From Thermogemmatispora carboxidivorans (lineage in GTDB: Bacteria > Chloroflexota > Ktedonobacteria > Ktedonobacterales > Ktedonobacteraceae), in the NCBI RefSeq assembly GCF_000702505.1, contig NZ_JNIM01000001.1, forward strand, positions 1,302,001-1,366,000: a stretch of 64,000 bases of DNA, read 5' to 3'. Each line of letters opens with the position of its first letter. The stretch's first letter is position 1. A program made the position numbers and the translations under genes. This document shows positions 54,410 to 62,327 of the stretch, piece after piece. The notes under the pieces were generated by a model. That model did no database searches. It saw only the letters and a program-made list of their open reading frames with translations, and was not told the DNA's origin.

Positions 54410-54535
54410 GCTGGCGTGGGCGAGGGCCTTGCAAGGCTGACCTGCTCGCCCACGCCAGCGCCGGTGAGCAAACGCGCTCGCTCGGCGACTATCGAAGGTA
54501 GCGAGCGCGCAGTGTGCGGTAGTAGTAGTAGTAGT
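54410..54535 (+). promoter_or_regulatory. Two strong hairpins and a trinucleotide run upstream of cysO
   Basis: Hairpin one is a perfect 15-bp stem (GCTGGCGTGGGCGAG 54410-54424, mate 54445-54459) with GCCTT/AAGGC pairing in its loop. Hairpin two is a perfect 10-bp stem (CGCGCTCGCT 54473-54482, mate 54500-54509). (AGT)5 follows at 54521-54535, ending 25 bases before the cysO ATG. No T tract follows either stem, so a regulatory leader or RNA-processing site seems as likely as termination. Confidence 0.6.
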
Positions 54536-54560
54536 CTCTAAAGAGGAGTAGAAGAGAACA

Positions 54561-54839
54561 ATGGCGACAGTGCGTCTTGCCCCAGTGCTGCGCGCAGCGG
54601 CTGGGGGTGCCAAGCAAGTCAGCGCCCAAGGCAGCACCCTGGCGGAAGTGCTGGCGGACCTCTATCGGCAATATCCTGCCCTCAAAGAGCAGATTCAGCC
54701 CGAGGAGGAGCTGAGCCGCTTTATCAACGTCTATGTCAACGATCAGGACGTGCGCTATCTCCAGGGCCTGCAGACAGCAGTAGGTCCCAACGACACCGTG
54801 ATCCTGTTGCCCGCAATGGCCGGCGGGAGCCAGGAGTAA
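54561..54839 (+). CDS. cysO: CysO-type ubiquitin-like sulfur carrier
   Basis: This 92-residue beta-grasp protein closely follows mycobacterial CysO as I recall it (RFINVYVNDQDVR, GLQTAV, DTVILLPAMAGG). Sulfur is carried as a thiocarboxylate on the terminal glycine. Here the Gly-Gly is followed by Ser-Gln-Glu, so three residues must be removed before activation. The downstream JAMM protease is the natural candidate. It is the first gene of cysO-cysM-mec. Confidence 0.9.
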   Translation: MATVRLAPVLRAAAGGAKQVSAQGSTLAEVLADLYRQYPALKEQIQPEEELSRFINVYVNDQDVRYLQGLQTAVGPNDTVILLPAMAGGSQE

Positions 54840-54854
54840 GTAGGGAATGCCATC

Positions 54855-55790
54855 ATGCGCTATAGCAGCATACTGGAGACCATAGGCAATACGCCGCTGG
54901 TCGAGCTGAAAAGCCTCAGTCCACGGCCAGGGGTGCAGATCTTCGCCAAGCTGGAAGGAGTCAATCCCTCTGGCAGCATTAAGGACCGTATCGCCAGACG
55001 CATGATCGAGGAGGCAGAAGCTAGCGGCAAGCTAGCGCCCGGCTCGATCCTGCTGGAGCCAACGAGCGGCAACACTGGCATTGCGCTGGCGATGATTGCG
55101 CGAGTCAAAGGATACAAGTTTGTCGCGGTGATGCCCGATAATGTAACGCGCGAGCGTCGCCAGTTGCTGGAACTCTATGGCGCGGACATCATCTTCTCGG
55201 ACGGGGTCCAGGGAAGCAATGGCGCCGTGCGCCTGGCGCAGGAGCTGGCAAGCAAAGATGAGCGCTACGTCATGCTCTATCAGTATGGCAACTCAGCCAA
55301 CCCTGACGCCCACTACTACGGCACTGCTGTTGAGATCATCAATGATCTCCCCGACCTCGATGTCTTCGTGGCCGGCCTGGGCACTGGAGGGACCCTTACC
55401 GGGAACGCACGTCGCCTGAAGGAGTACAACCCGGCGATCCGCGTCGTTGCTGCCGAGCCAATGCAAGGTGACAGCGTTCAGGGCTTGCGCAGCCTCGAAG
55501 ACGGTTTTGTTCCGCCTGTGCTAGATCTGTCCCTCCTCGACGCGCGCATTCTGGTCTCGGGGATTGACGCCATCCGCCGCACGCGCCAGCTCAAGGACCA
55601 GGAGGGCATCTTCGCTGGCCCTTCCTGTGGCGCTGCCCTGCATGCGGCCCTGCGCGTTGCTTCCAGCATGGAGCGGGGTAAGATCGTCGTCATCCTCGCA
55701 GATGGCGGCTGGAAATATCTCAGCGAAGATCTGTGGACGCGCGATCTGAGCGCGCTGGAGGATGATCTGGAGAGTAAACTCTTATGGTAG
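54855..55790 (+). CDS. cysM: CysO-dependent cysteine synthase
   Basis: This 311-residue PLP enzyme is of the mycobacterial CysM type. It uses O-phosphoserine and CysO thiocarboxylate to form CysO-cysteine. K43 (GSIKDR) binds PLP, TSGNTG is the substrate loop and GTGGTLTG the phosphate loop. CysM-specific segments are present: MLYQYGNSANPDAHYYGT, VAAEPMQGDSVQGLR, DAIRRTRQL and GGWKYLSEDL. The C-terminus ends LLW, similar to the mycobacterial tail that closes over the active site. It lies 15 bases after cysO and overlaps mec by seven bases. Confidence 0.92.
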   Translation: MRYSSILETIGNTPLVELKSLSPRPGVQIFAKLEGVNPSGSIKDRIARRMIEEAEASGKLAPGSILLEPTSGNTGIALAMIARVKGYKFVAVMPDNVTRERRQLLELYGADIIFSDGVQGSNGAVRLAQELASKDERYVMLYQYGNSANPDAHYYGTAVEIINDLPDLDVFVAGLGTGGTLTGNARRLKEYNPAIRVVAAEPMQGDSVQGLRSLEDGFVPPVLDLSLLDARILVSGIDAIRRTRQLKDQEGIFAGPSCGAALHAALRVASSMERGKIVVILADGGWKYLSEDLWTRDLSALEDDLESKLLW

Positions 55791-56212
55791 CAGATGCCTT
55801 TGTTGTGCGTATCCCTCGTAGAATGTACTCGGAGATGGTGGCGCATGTCACCGCCGGCTATCCTAATGAGGCCTGCGGTCTGCTGGCAAGCAAGGATGGT
55901 CGGGTGGTGAAAAACTACCCGACCCCCAATGCTGCCGAGCACCCAGATGATTTCTCCGAGATTGCTCCCCAGGACCTGCTGCGCATCGCTAACGACATCG
56001 ACACCTACGATGGTGAGATGTTCGCCTACTACCATTCTCACCCGCGTAGCGAGGCCTATCCCTCAGCTCGTGATATCGAGTGGGCCAGGCGCAACGGCCT
56101 CTACTACATTATCTTTTCATTGCAATACCACCCTGAGCCACCTTACGCGCGAGTCTTTTCCATCAAAGCGGATGGGAGTGTCAGCGAAGGCAAACTGGAG
56201 CTAACCGATTGA
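55784..56212 (+). CDS. mec: Mec-type JAMM metalloprotease for CysO-cysteine
   Basis: This 142-residue MPN+/JAMM zinc protease has E29 (PNEACG) and the motif H84-x-H86...S94-x-x-D97 in YHSHPRSEAYPSARD. In Mycobacterium, Mec releases cysteine from CysO-cysteine and regenerates CysO. Because this CysO ends Gly-Gly-Ser-Gln-Glu, Mec may also mature the carrier, as the JAMM protease QbsD does in quinolobactin synthesis. Its ATG lies within the last codons of cysM, showing translational coupling. Confidence 0.92.
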   Translation: MVADAFVVRIPRRMYSEMVAHVTAGYPNEACGLLASKDGRVVKNYPTPNAAEHPDDFSEIAPQDLLRIANDIDTYDGEMFAYYHSHPRSEAYPSARDIEWARRNGLYYIIFSLQYHPEPPYARVFSIKADGSVSEGKLELTD

Positions 56213-56306
56213 AGTGAGGCTGGCGAGCGGAGAAGCCTGGCTGATGGCTTCCTGGTTCCCTGCCTCCCACTCTTCTTCCCCAGCAGGACCCGCTCGCTGC
56301 CCAATG

Positions 56307-56981
56307 CTAAAGCGAGAGGCCGTCGAGCTGAGCGAAGAAGCGCTCTAGCTTGCGAGGATCAAGGCGGCCCTCGGTACGTACTGAACTACAGAGATCGAGG
56401 CCGAAAGGAGCGACCTCCTCAATAGCGGCGCGGGCGTTCTCAGCGCTGATGCCCCCTGCCAGGAAAACCGGGATAGGAACGGCCTCGCGAATGCGCCGAC
56501 TAATCGTCCAGTCGTGCACCTGGCCAGTACCCCCCAGGACCTTGACCGGCAGATCGGGCCGACCTGAATCGAGCAACAACGCATGGACAAACGGAGCAAC
56601 CTCTAGGGCTTCCTCTAGCGCCTCCGGGCCGCGCACATGAATCACCTGCACCAGCGCAATGCCGGGCAGTGCCGCGCGCAGGCGCTGATGGCTTCCCGGC
56701 GGTAAGCGATCGACAAGCTGCAGGGTATTGGTGCGACAGCGACGCTGCTGCTCGATGATCGCTTCGGCATCCTGCAGGCTGGTCAACAGGAAGGAAGCGA
56801 TCGGCGGCGGAATGCTCTCAGCGATCTCCGTGATCAACTCCTCCGCGATGACCCCTGGTCCGCTGGGCATCTGGGAAACCAACCCCAAGGCATCGGCACC
56901 ATAGCTGATCGCCAGCTGCGCCTCCTCCTTACTGCTGATACAACAGATCTTCACGCGTGGTCTCTGCACGGGTTCCATCAC
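56307..56981 (-). CDS. TrpF-like phosphoribosylanthranilate isomerase family protein
   Basis: This 224-residue TIM barrel resembles TrpF. RVKICCISSKEEA matches the KICGIT start including the catalytic Cys (C13). LLLDSG provides the acid aspartate, GGTGQVHDW the substrate loop, and LAGGISAENARAAIEEV with GLDLCSSVRTEG the phosphate site. The KICGIT glycine is Cys and the next motif reads GLVSQMPSGPGVI in place of GFIF..SPR, so it may be a divergent paralogue with a new substrate. No other trp genes are near. It converges on mec. Confidence 0.78.
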   Translation of the reverse strand: MMEPVQRPRVKICCISSKEEAQLAISYGADALGLVSQMPSGPGVIAEELITEIAESIPPPIASFLLTSLQDAEAIIEQQRRCRTNTLQLVDRLPPGSHQRLRAALPGIALVQVIHVRGPEALEEALEVAPFVHALLLDSGRPDLPVKVLGGTGQVHDWTISRRIREAVPIPVFLAGGISAENARAAIEEVAPFGLDLCSSVRTEGRLDPRKLERFFAQLDGLSL

Positions 56982-57087
56982 TAGCCCTCATTACTCCTTA
57001 TTCTGACTGTGAGATTTTGACTGTGAGGCACTCCTCACCGATTGCGACTGGTCAGGAGTGCCGCCACTCCGCTTGCGGAGCCTTCCG

Positions 57088-57723
57088 TCAGGCGTTCCCG
57101 AAGAAGAGAGCTGCTAAAAAGACGAGAATACCACTACCGATGACCTGAACAATAGAGACTAGCCACTTCGTCCCAAAGTAGCGATGGCGAATAGCGGCAA
57201 TTGCCAGTAGCTCAGCGGCAACCACCAAATAGGCAGTGGCCAGGGCGAGCTGCAGGTGAGTAATCAAAAACGGCAGCGTATGCAGAGAGCCGCCGACAAA
57301 GGTCATCAGACCCGTGATAGCTCCGCGGATAATGGGACTACCGCGTCCGGTCAAGACACCGTCATCCGAAAGCGCCTCGGAAAAGGCCATGCTGATCCCC
57401 GCGCCTGTCGCCGCAGCCAGTCCTACCAGGAAAGCAGTGAAAGGCCGGTGAGTAGCAAAAGCTGTAGCGAAGATGGGAGCCAGGGTAGAGACAGAGCCAT
57501 CCATCAGCCCGGCTAGACCTGGCTGAACCACGCGCAGTAAGAAGTGGCGCGAATCCGTATTCTTGGTAGCGATTCCTCGTAGAATCTCTGCCAGCTCAAC
57601 CTTCACCCGCTCTAATTCCGGGGGCCGTCGCTGTAAGACCTCCTGCATCTCTGCTGTCATCTCCTCCTGTCCGCTTGTTTTGTTGTCCGCTTGTCGAATC
57701 TCAGTCTCCGGGTTGTGTGGCAT
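57088..57723 (-). CDS. VIT1/CCC1-type metal transporter
   Basis: This 211-residue protein has a charged cytoplasmic N-terminus (to about 70). The core of the vacuolar iron transporter family follows: LLRVVQPGLAGLMDGSVSTLAPIFATAF, then GLAAATGAGISMAFSEALSDDG and RGAITGLMTFVGG. It has about five membrane helices and likely moves Fe2+ or Mn2+. ATG 57723 follows AGGGAG at seven bases. It lies downstream of the Fur gene on the same strand, 125 bases away, and may share its transcript, so iron control is likely. Confidence 0.82.
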   Translation of the reverse strand: MPHNPETEIRQADNKTSGQEEMTAEMQEVLQRRPPELERVKVELAEILRGIATKNTDSRHFLLRVVQPGLAGLMDGSVSTLAPIFATAFATHRPFTAFLVGLAAATGAGISMAFSEALSDDGVLTGRGSPIIRGAITGLMTFVGGSLHTLPFLITHLQLALATAYLVVAAELLAIAAIRHRYFGTKWLVSIVQVIGSGILVFLAALFFGNA

Positions 57724-57848
57724 AAAAGGACTCCCTACCATGCCAGTCAGTAATCGATGCGTCCTGTAACGGAACCTGCGGGATCGTCACACCGGATGAG
57801 CTGAAGCTGGCCTTGACTTTACTCAGTCTCAACCGACTCCGGCTCTGG

Positions 57849-58268
57849 TTAATCTGTCTCACCTACTCTCTCTGCCTGTGCCTTCTGGCGACAAGCGGTG
57901 CACTGGCCATAGAGCCGCACCTCATGAGAATGCAGCTCAATCCCTGCCGCCTGGGCGGCCATTCGCAGGGCCTCCTCTGAAAGGCGCACATCAACAGGCA
58001 GATCGAGGAGCGCACCGCAGGTCGTGCAAACCGCGTGATCGTGGCGCTCGATGTGCCCGTCGTATCGACAAGCCTCATCACTGCGCCCCAACTCGCGAAT
58101 CAGCCCTTGCTGCGCCAGACTGTGCAGAATGCGGTAAACACTCGCCACCCCAATGCGGGGGCGCACTTTGCGCACAGCCTCGTAAACCTCCAGAGCAGTC
58201 GGATGGTTATGGCTGCTGCGCACAACCTCCAGAACTGCCTGCGCGTTCACGTTCAGGGTCTCTTTCAT
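57849..58268 (-). CDS. Fur-family metal-responsive repressor
   Basis: This 139-residue Fur/PerR-type regulator has a winged-helix domain at 1-80 (HPTALEVYEAVRKVRPRIGVASVYRILHSLAQQGLI). The metal-binding domain has HIERHDHAVCTTCGALLDL and HSHEVRLYGQCTACRQ, giving the structural CxxC...CxxC zinc site and the regulatory histidines. Fur and PerR cannot be separated by eye, but the upstream operator is a classic Fur box. A VIT-type transporter lies downstream. Confidence 0.92.
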   Translation of the reverse strand: MKETLNVNAQAVLEVVRSSHNHPTALEVYEAVRKVRPRIGVASVYRILHSLAQQGLIRELGRSDEACRYDGHIERHDHAVCTTCGALLDLPVDVRLSEEALRMAAQAAGIELHSHEVRLYGQCTACRQKAQAERVGETD

Positions 58269-58314
58269 CGCTGCTCGCTGCTTCTTCTCTCGAACCCAGA
58301 TATTAGGGTCACCT

Positions 58315-58333
58315 AATAATGATAATCATTATC
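58315..58333. promoter_or_regulatory. Fur box upstream of fur
   Basis: AATAATGATAATCATTATC matches the Escherichia coli 19-bp Fur consensus in 18 of 19 positions. It lies 46 bases upstream of the fur start, indicating autoregulation. Confidence 0.9.
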
Positions 58334-58519
58334 AATTTTTCTACCAGTATTGTATGCCCGGCCTGGGGACATTGTCAAGAGAGACAAGGGCGTCGGCGGA
58401 GGAAGGGAGCTGTGGAGGGGCATGACTATGGGCGGGAACGAGAGCGAGGGAGGAAGAAGAAGTCGGGGGACTGGCGAGCGACAGGGGGGCCTGTGCCCGG
58501 CTCAGCCATCCATAGAAGG

Positions 58520-58552
58520 CGGTGCACCTCGCTCGGAGAGCGAGGCGCACCG
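58520..58552 (-). terminator. Terminator of the marR-emrB operon
   Basis: A 14-bp stem with one A-C mismatch (CGGTGC-CCTCGCTC paired with GAGCGAGG-GCACCG, loop GGA) lies about 75 bases past the transporter stop on the reverse strand. The remaining gap to the Fur box (58334-58519) shows nothing else. Confidence 0.7.
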
Positions 58553-58628
58553 GGGGAAAGCGTCGCAAGCGGGTACCCCTGGCCCAACCAGTATTGGCCG
58601 CTGTGACTCTCAATCAAAAGATGCCTCT

Positions 58629-60149
58629 TTAGCGATGTGAAGGGCGTAAAGCGGCCACCAGCATCGCTACCAGGCTCAGAGCGAACGACACCAGGAACGC
58701 TGAGTGCAAACCGTGCATAAAAGTAGCCAGAGCTGAAGGGAACTGGCCCATACCGCCGCCGTAGATAAAGACCTGCATCACCGCACCCATAGGGACCCCC
58801 TTCAGAGCCAGCGGAAAGACAATAGCAATACTGAGCATCTGGCCAGTATTATTGAGCATGCCCAGCAGTCCCGAGGCGGCCCCGCGCTGATGAGGTGGCA
58901 CCGAACTCATAATCGCATTCGTATTGGGTGAAACAAAGAAGCCGGAGCCGCCGCCCATCATCGCCATATAAAGCGAGAGCAGCCAGAACGGTGTTGTAGG
59001 CGTAATAGTTGTCAAGCCTAGCAGGCCCAAAGCTGAGACGGCCAGGCCGATGGGAGTCAGAATGCGCGACCCAATGTGGTCCGAGAGGCGGCCACTCAGC
59101 GGACCGATAATCATAAAGGCCGCCCCGAAGGGAGCAAGCATCAGCCCGGCGGTCAAAGGATCTTGCCCGTAGGGTCCCTGAAGAAAGAAGATCAACAGGA
59201 AGAGCACCGCGCCGCGCGCGATCCCGTTCAGCAAGCCGCTCAAGCTAGCCATTGCAAAGAGGCGCTGGCGGAAAAGCTGCAGTTGGACAATAGGGGCCTG
59301 AACGCGCGGCTCAATCGCGGCGAACAGGAGGAGGCTGAGCAGGCCCACCACCAGGATAGCCACAGTCACCGACTCGCCCAGCAATGGAAAAGCCACCATC
59401 GTCAGGGCCAGCAAGGTACCAGAGAGACCCAGGGCCAGTGTCAAGCCCCCGACCCAATCGATGGGAGTCTGACGAGCCGGGCGTACCGGCTCGCGCAAGC
59501 GCCAGATTCCCCAGAGCGTTCCGAAGATCGCCAGAGGCACATTAAAGAGGAAGACCGAACGCCAGGACCACTCAGTGAGCAGACCGCCGATAATCGGTCC
59601 GATCAAGAAGCCGGCAGCTCCGGCGATCTGATTGATTCCCAGGCCCAGGCCGACCTCGCCCTTTCGAAAAGCATCGGTCACAATGGCTGTGCTGTTAGTC
59701 ATCAGCAAGGCGGCCCCAAGGCCCTGGATCAAGCGCCCTGCCACCAGATCAAGGCCGTGGAAAGCGGGCTGGGCCAGGCCAGCGACCAGCGAGCCCAAAG
59801 CGAAGAGCAGGAAACCACTGTTATAGAGGCGCTTGCGGCCCCAAATATCGGCCAGGCGACCAACGATGGGCGTCAAGACAGTCAGCACCAACAGATACCC
59901 CATCAACGTCCACATAATCGTGAAGAACGACGCCTGCAGCTCCACCAGGATCGCTGGCAGAGCGATCAGCAGGGCCGAACCTTGAATAGAGGCCAGCAGC
60001 GCCCCCACGGTGGTCACCGAGAGCGCCGTCCAACGATAGCCATCGTCTCGCCCTGCCAGCTCACTCTCGTCGGCAGCGCTGGTCTGCCCGGAGGCATAAG
60101 GCATCTCTTGCGTCAACGGCGTCGAAGAAGACTCCGATGAAGTCTGCAT
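58629..60149 (-). CDS. DHA2-type 14-helix MFS drug exporter (EmrB/QacA)
   Basis: This 506-residue proton-coupled efflux pump has about 14 hydrophobic segments. MWTLMGYLLVLTVLTPIVGRLADIWGRKRLY carries the MFS motif A, and LIQGLGAALLMTNSTAIV...LGLGINQIAGAAGFLIGPIIGGLL carries motif C typical of antiporters. The N-terminal 40 residues are polar. GAAAGG precedes the ATG. It follows a marR gene by 145 bases on the same strand and is probably induced when the MarR protein binds a drug or phenolic compound. Confidence 0.93.
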   Translation of the reverse strand: MQTSSESSSTPLTQEMPYASGQTSAADESELAGRDDGYRWTALSVTTVGALLASIQGSALLIALPAILVELQASFFTIMWTLMGYLLVLTVLTPIVGRLADIWGRKRLYNSGFLLFALGSLVAGLAQPAFHGLDLVAGRLIQGLGAALLMTNSTAIVTDAFRKGEVGLGLGINQIAGAAGFLIGPIIGGLLTEWSWRSVFLFNVPLAIFGTLWGIWRLREPVRPARQTPIDWVGGLTLALGLSGTLLALTMVAFPLLGESVTVAILVVGLLSLLLFAAIEPRVQAPIVQLQLFRQRLFAMASLSGLLNGIARGAVLFLLIFFLQGPYGQDPLTAGLMLAPFGAAFMIIGPLSGRLSDHIGSRILTPIGLAVSALGLLGLTTITPTTPFWLLSLYMAMMGGGSGFFVSPNTNAIMSSVPPHQRGAASGLLGMLNNTGQMLSIAIVFPLALKGVPMGAVMQVFIYGGGMGQFPSALATFMHGLHSAFLVSFALSLVAMLVAALRPSHR

Positions 60150-60294
60150 AATAAAACCTTTCTACTCTCCTTTTCAGTGACACAGGTGGACAATAAAAAG
60201 AGGGGAAACAGCATGCATGCAGAGAGCAAGAGCGTTGAAAACGAAGTGGAACGGAGCGGAGCGGAGCAGATAAGGGCCTTCAGCGGACCGTCCA

Positions 60295-60774
60295 TCAACC
60301 CTCGATGAGGCGACGCAGAGCGGGAAGCGCAGCGACAAGATGCTCGCGCTCAGTCTCGCTCAAGCGTGCCAGACGGCGCTCCAGCGAGGCCAGGCGGCCA
60401 CGGTCATAGAGTTGGACCAGGCGTTGGGCGCGCGCTGTTGGCTTCACCCAGACCGTACGCCAGTCGGCCTCATCGCGACTCCGTTCCAGATAGCCCTGAG
60501 CCTGCAAGCGTTTCACCATAGCCGTCACCGTTGAAGGCGTCACCCCGAGTTGGCGAGCCAGCTCCTGCATCATACAGCACTTGCGCTCAATCAGAATGCG
60601 CAACAGGCTCAGCTGGCCGCTGGTGGTACGGATCTCGGAAAGGTCCTCGCGATCAGGCTCAGCCAGGACCTCGGAATTGAGCGCGTCGGTGTGCATCTGG
60701 CGCAGCACCTTGGGGACAATATCCAGCAGCTCCATTGCCAGCGCTGCGCTATCATCCTGCGAATCCGGTCGCAT
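60295..60774 (-). CDS. MarR-family transcriptional regulator
   Basis: This 159-residue winged-helix repressor matches the MarR family: TTSGQLSLLRILIERKCCMMQELARQLGVTPSTVTAMVKRLQAQGYLERSRDEADWRTVWVKPT holds the recognition helix and wing. AAGGAG lies at ideal spacing before the ATG. A palindrome covering its own promoter suggests autoregulation, and the efflux gene follows. Confidence 0.92.
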   Translation of the reverse strand: MRPDSQDDSAALAMELLDIVPKVLRQMHTDALNSEVLAEPDREDLSEIRTTSGQLSLLRILIERKCCMMQELARQLGVTPSTVTAMVKRLQAQGYLERSRDEADWRTVWVKPTARAQRLVQLYDRGRLASLERRLARLSETEREHLVAALPALRRLIEG

Positions 60775-60791
60775 GTTCGCTCCTTACTCAC

Positions 60792-60820
60792 TTTGACAAT
60801 CTAATTATATGATAGGCAAA
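60792..60820. promoter_or_regulatory. MarR operator overlapping the marR promoter
   Basis: The 29-base segment is an imperfect palindrome with matching arms TTTG-C-ATC and GAT-G-CAAA (10 of 13 arm positions pair). It contains the reverse-strand -10 TATAAT (60804-60809) of marR. It also lies between marR and the divergent oxidoreductase gene, so both could be controlled. Confidence 0.7.
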
Positions 60821-60957
60821 CTAGCGAGGCAAGTAAAGGGAAGCAGGCCGTGTCTGCTGGCCTTATGGAAGAGTCCAGTAGCAATTTCGCCTCAACTATG
60901 CTAGAATCGCCCATGATAAGAGACCAGGAAAACCATCGCAGGCAAGGAGAACGGCAT

Positions 60958-62193
60958 TTGGCAACGCACGACAAACGGTACGTTATCATTGGAAACGGGA
61001 TCGCCGGCACCACAGCCGCCGAGACCTTACGCAAGCTTGATCCAAACTGCAGCATCCAACTAATTACGAACGAGCCCTATCCTCTCTATAACCGTGTTTC
61101 ATTGCCGCGTTTCCTGCAAGGGGTGTTACCCGAGCAAAAGGTAATGATTCGTGACTTTGCCTGGCATGAGCAGCGCCGAATCTCTCTGCTGACCGAGACG
61201 CTCGTCACTGAGGTCAACACGGACGAGCGCGTTGTCGTAACTGAGCGTGGGCAACATTTCCCCTACGATGCGCTTCTCATTGCCAGCGGGGGCTGGGCCA
61301 AGCCGCTGCAGGTGCCGGGGGCAGCCGGCACGAAGCACATCTACAACTTTGTCACCCTGGATGACACGAAGACTATTATAGCGCGCATCCTCGAATCGCG
61401 CACGGCCCTGGCCTACGGGGGCAGCTTCATCTCTTATGAGCTATGCGATGGCTTCGCCATGCGCAAGCTAGAGACCACCTGGCTTATGCGTGGTCCATAC
61501 TGGCTGCGCAGCTGCCTTGATCCCGAGGGGGGCGAGATCGTCGACGCCATTGCCAGGCGTTTTGGAGTCACTGTCATCCACGGCGACGAAATCAGCGAGG
61601 TTGTTGGGCGCGACGGTGTACCGGCCTATGTCAAGACCAGGCAGGGGCGTGAGATCCAGACGGACATTATTGGTGTGGGGCTTGGGATTACGCTCAACAC
61701 CGCTTTCCTTAAAGGCACGCCCATTGAGGTCCGCTCTGGGGTAGTAGTGAACGAATATCTAGAGACGAATGTGCCGCATGTCTATGCTGCCGGCGACGTT
61801 GCCGAGTTTTATGATCCGACGATTGGCCGTCACCATACGATGGGGACCTGGGATAATGCTTTGGCGCATGGGCGCATGGCTGCCATCAACATGGCTGGAG
61901 GTCGTGAGCCATACGTCGATGTACCCACTTACACGAGTCCGCTCTTTGATGTCAACATCGCCGTCATTGGCACTGCCGAATCCAACAATCCGGAGCTGGA
62001 AAGCGTCTCCCTGCGCGAGCCTGGTGAAAAGGGCCATGAGAACTACCGCAAGCTGTTCCTGCGCGAGAACAAGCTGGTTGGCGCGGTGATGATCGGCAGT
62101 CCCAAAGGACGCAAAAAGCTTGTCGAACTGGTCAAGAATCAGCAGGTGCTGGCCAGCCCCTCCGAGCGAGAGGCTGTTTTGACCCTGAAATAG
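60958..62193 (+). CDS. FAD/NAD(P)-dependent oxidoreductase (NirB/rubredoxin-reductase type)
   Basis: This 411-residue flavoprotein of the pyridine nucleotide-disulfide family resembles the N-terminal half of NirB. YVIIGNGIAGTTAAETLRKLDP binds FAD, YNRVSLPRFLQG and DALLIASGGWAKPLQVPG follow, and YAAGDVAEFYD closes the FAD site. The NAD(P) site is atypical (ALAYGGSFISYELCDGF). I start at TTG 60958 because AAGGAG lies eight bases upstream; the frame from 60850 has no ribosome site. It is divergent from marR. The electron acceptor is unknown. Confidence 0.85.
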   Translation: MATHDKRYVIIGNGIAGTTAAETLRKLDPNCSIQLITNEPYPLYNRVSLPRFLQGVLPEQKVMIRDFAWHEQRRISLLTETLVTEVNTDERVVVTERGQHFPYDALLIASGGWAKPLQVPGAAGTKHIYNFVTLDDTKTIIARILESRTALAYGGSFISYELCDGFAMRKLETTWLMRGPYWLRSCLDPEGGEIVDAIARRFGVTVIHGDEISEVVGRDGVPAYVKTRQGREIQTDIIGVGLGITLNTAFLKGTPIEVRSGVVVNEYLETNVPHVYAAGDVAEFYDPTIGRHHTMGTWDNALAHGRMAAINMAGGREPYVDVPTYTSPLFDVNIAVIGTAESNNPELESVSLREPGEKGHENYRKLFLRENKLVGAVMIGSPKGRKKLVELVKNQQVLASPSEREAVLTLK

Positions 62194-62327
62194 CACTCCT
62201 TTTGGGCTATCGCGCTTGACGAAACTGGGCTGGTAAGATAGCGTAGCTACCATCAAAGATCGTCAGACTCGCCAACCCAGGCAGGTCATGATGATGAGCC
62301 GGAGCGAGCATATGCAGGAGGGAGTTT

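Noticed and set aside
59076-60140. 354-codon open frame opposite the efflux transporter
   Set aside because: It is a Q/H/R-rich mirror of the transporter codons, without a ribosome site or recognisable domain.
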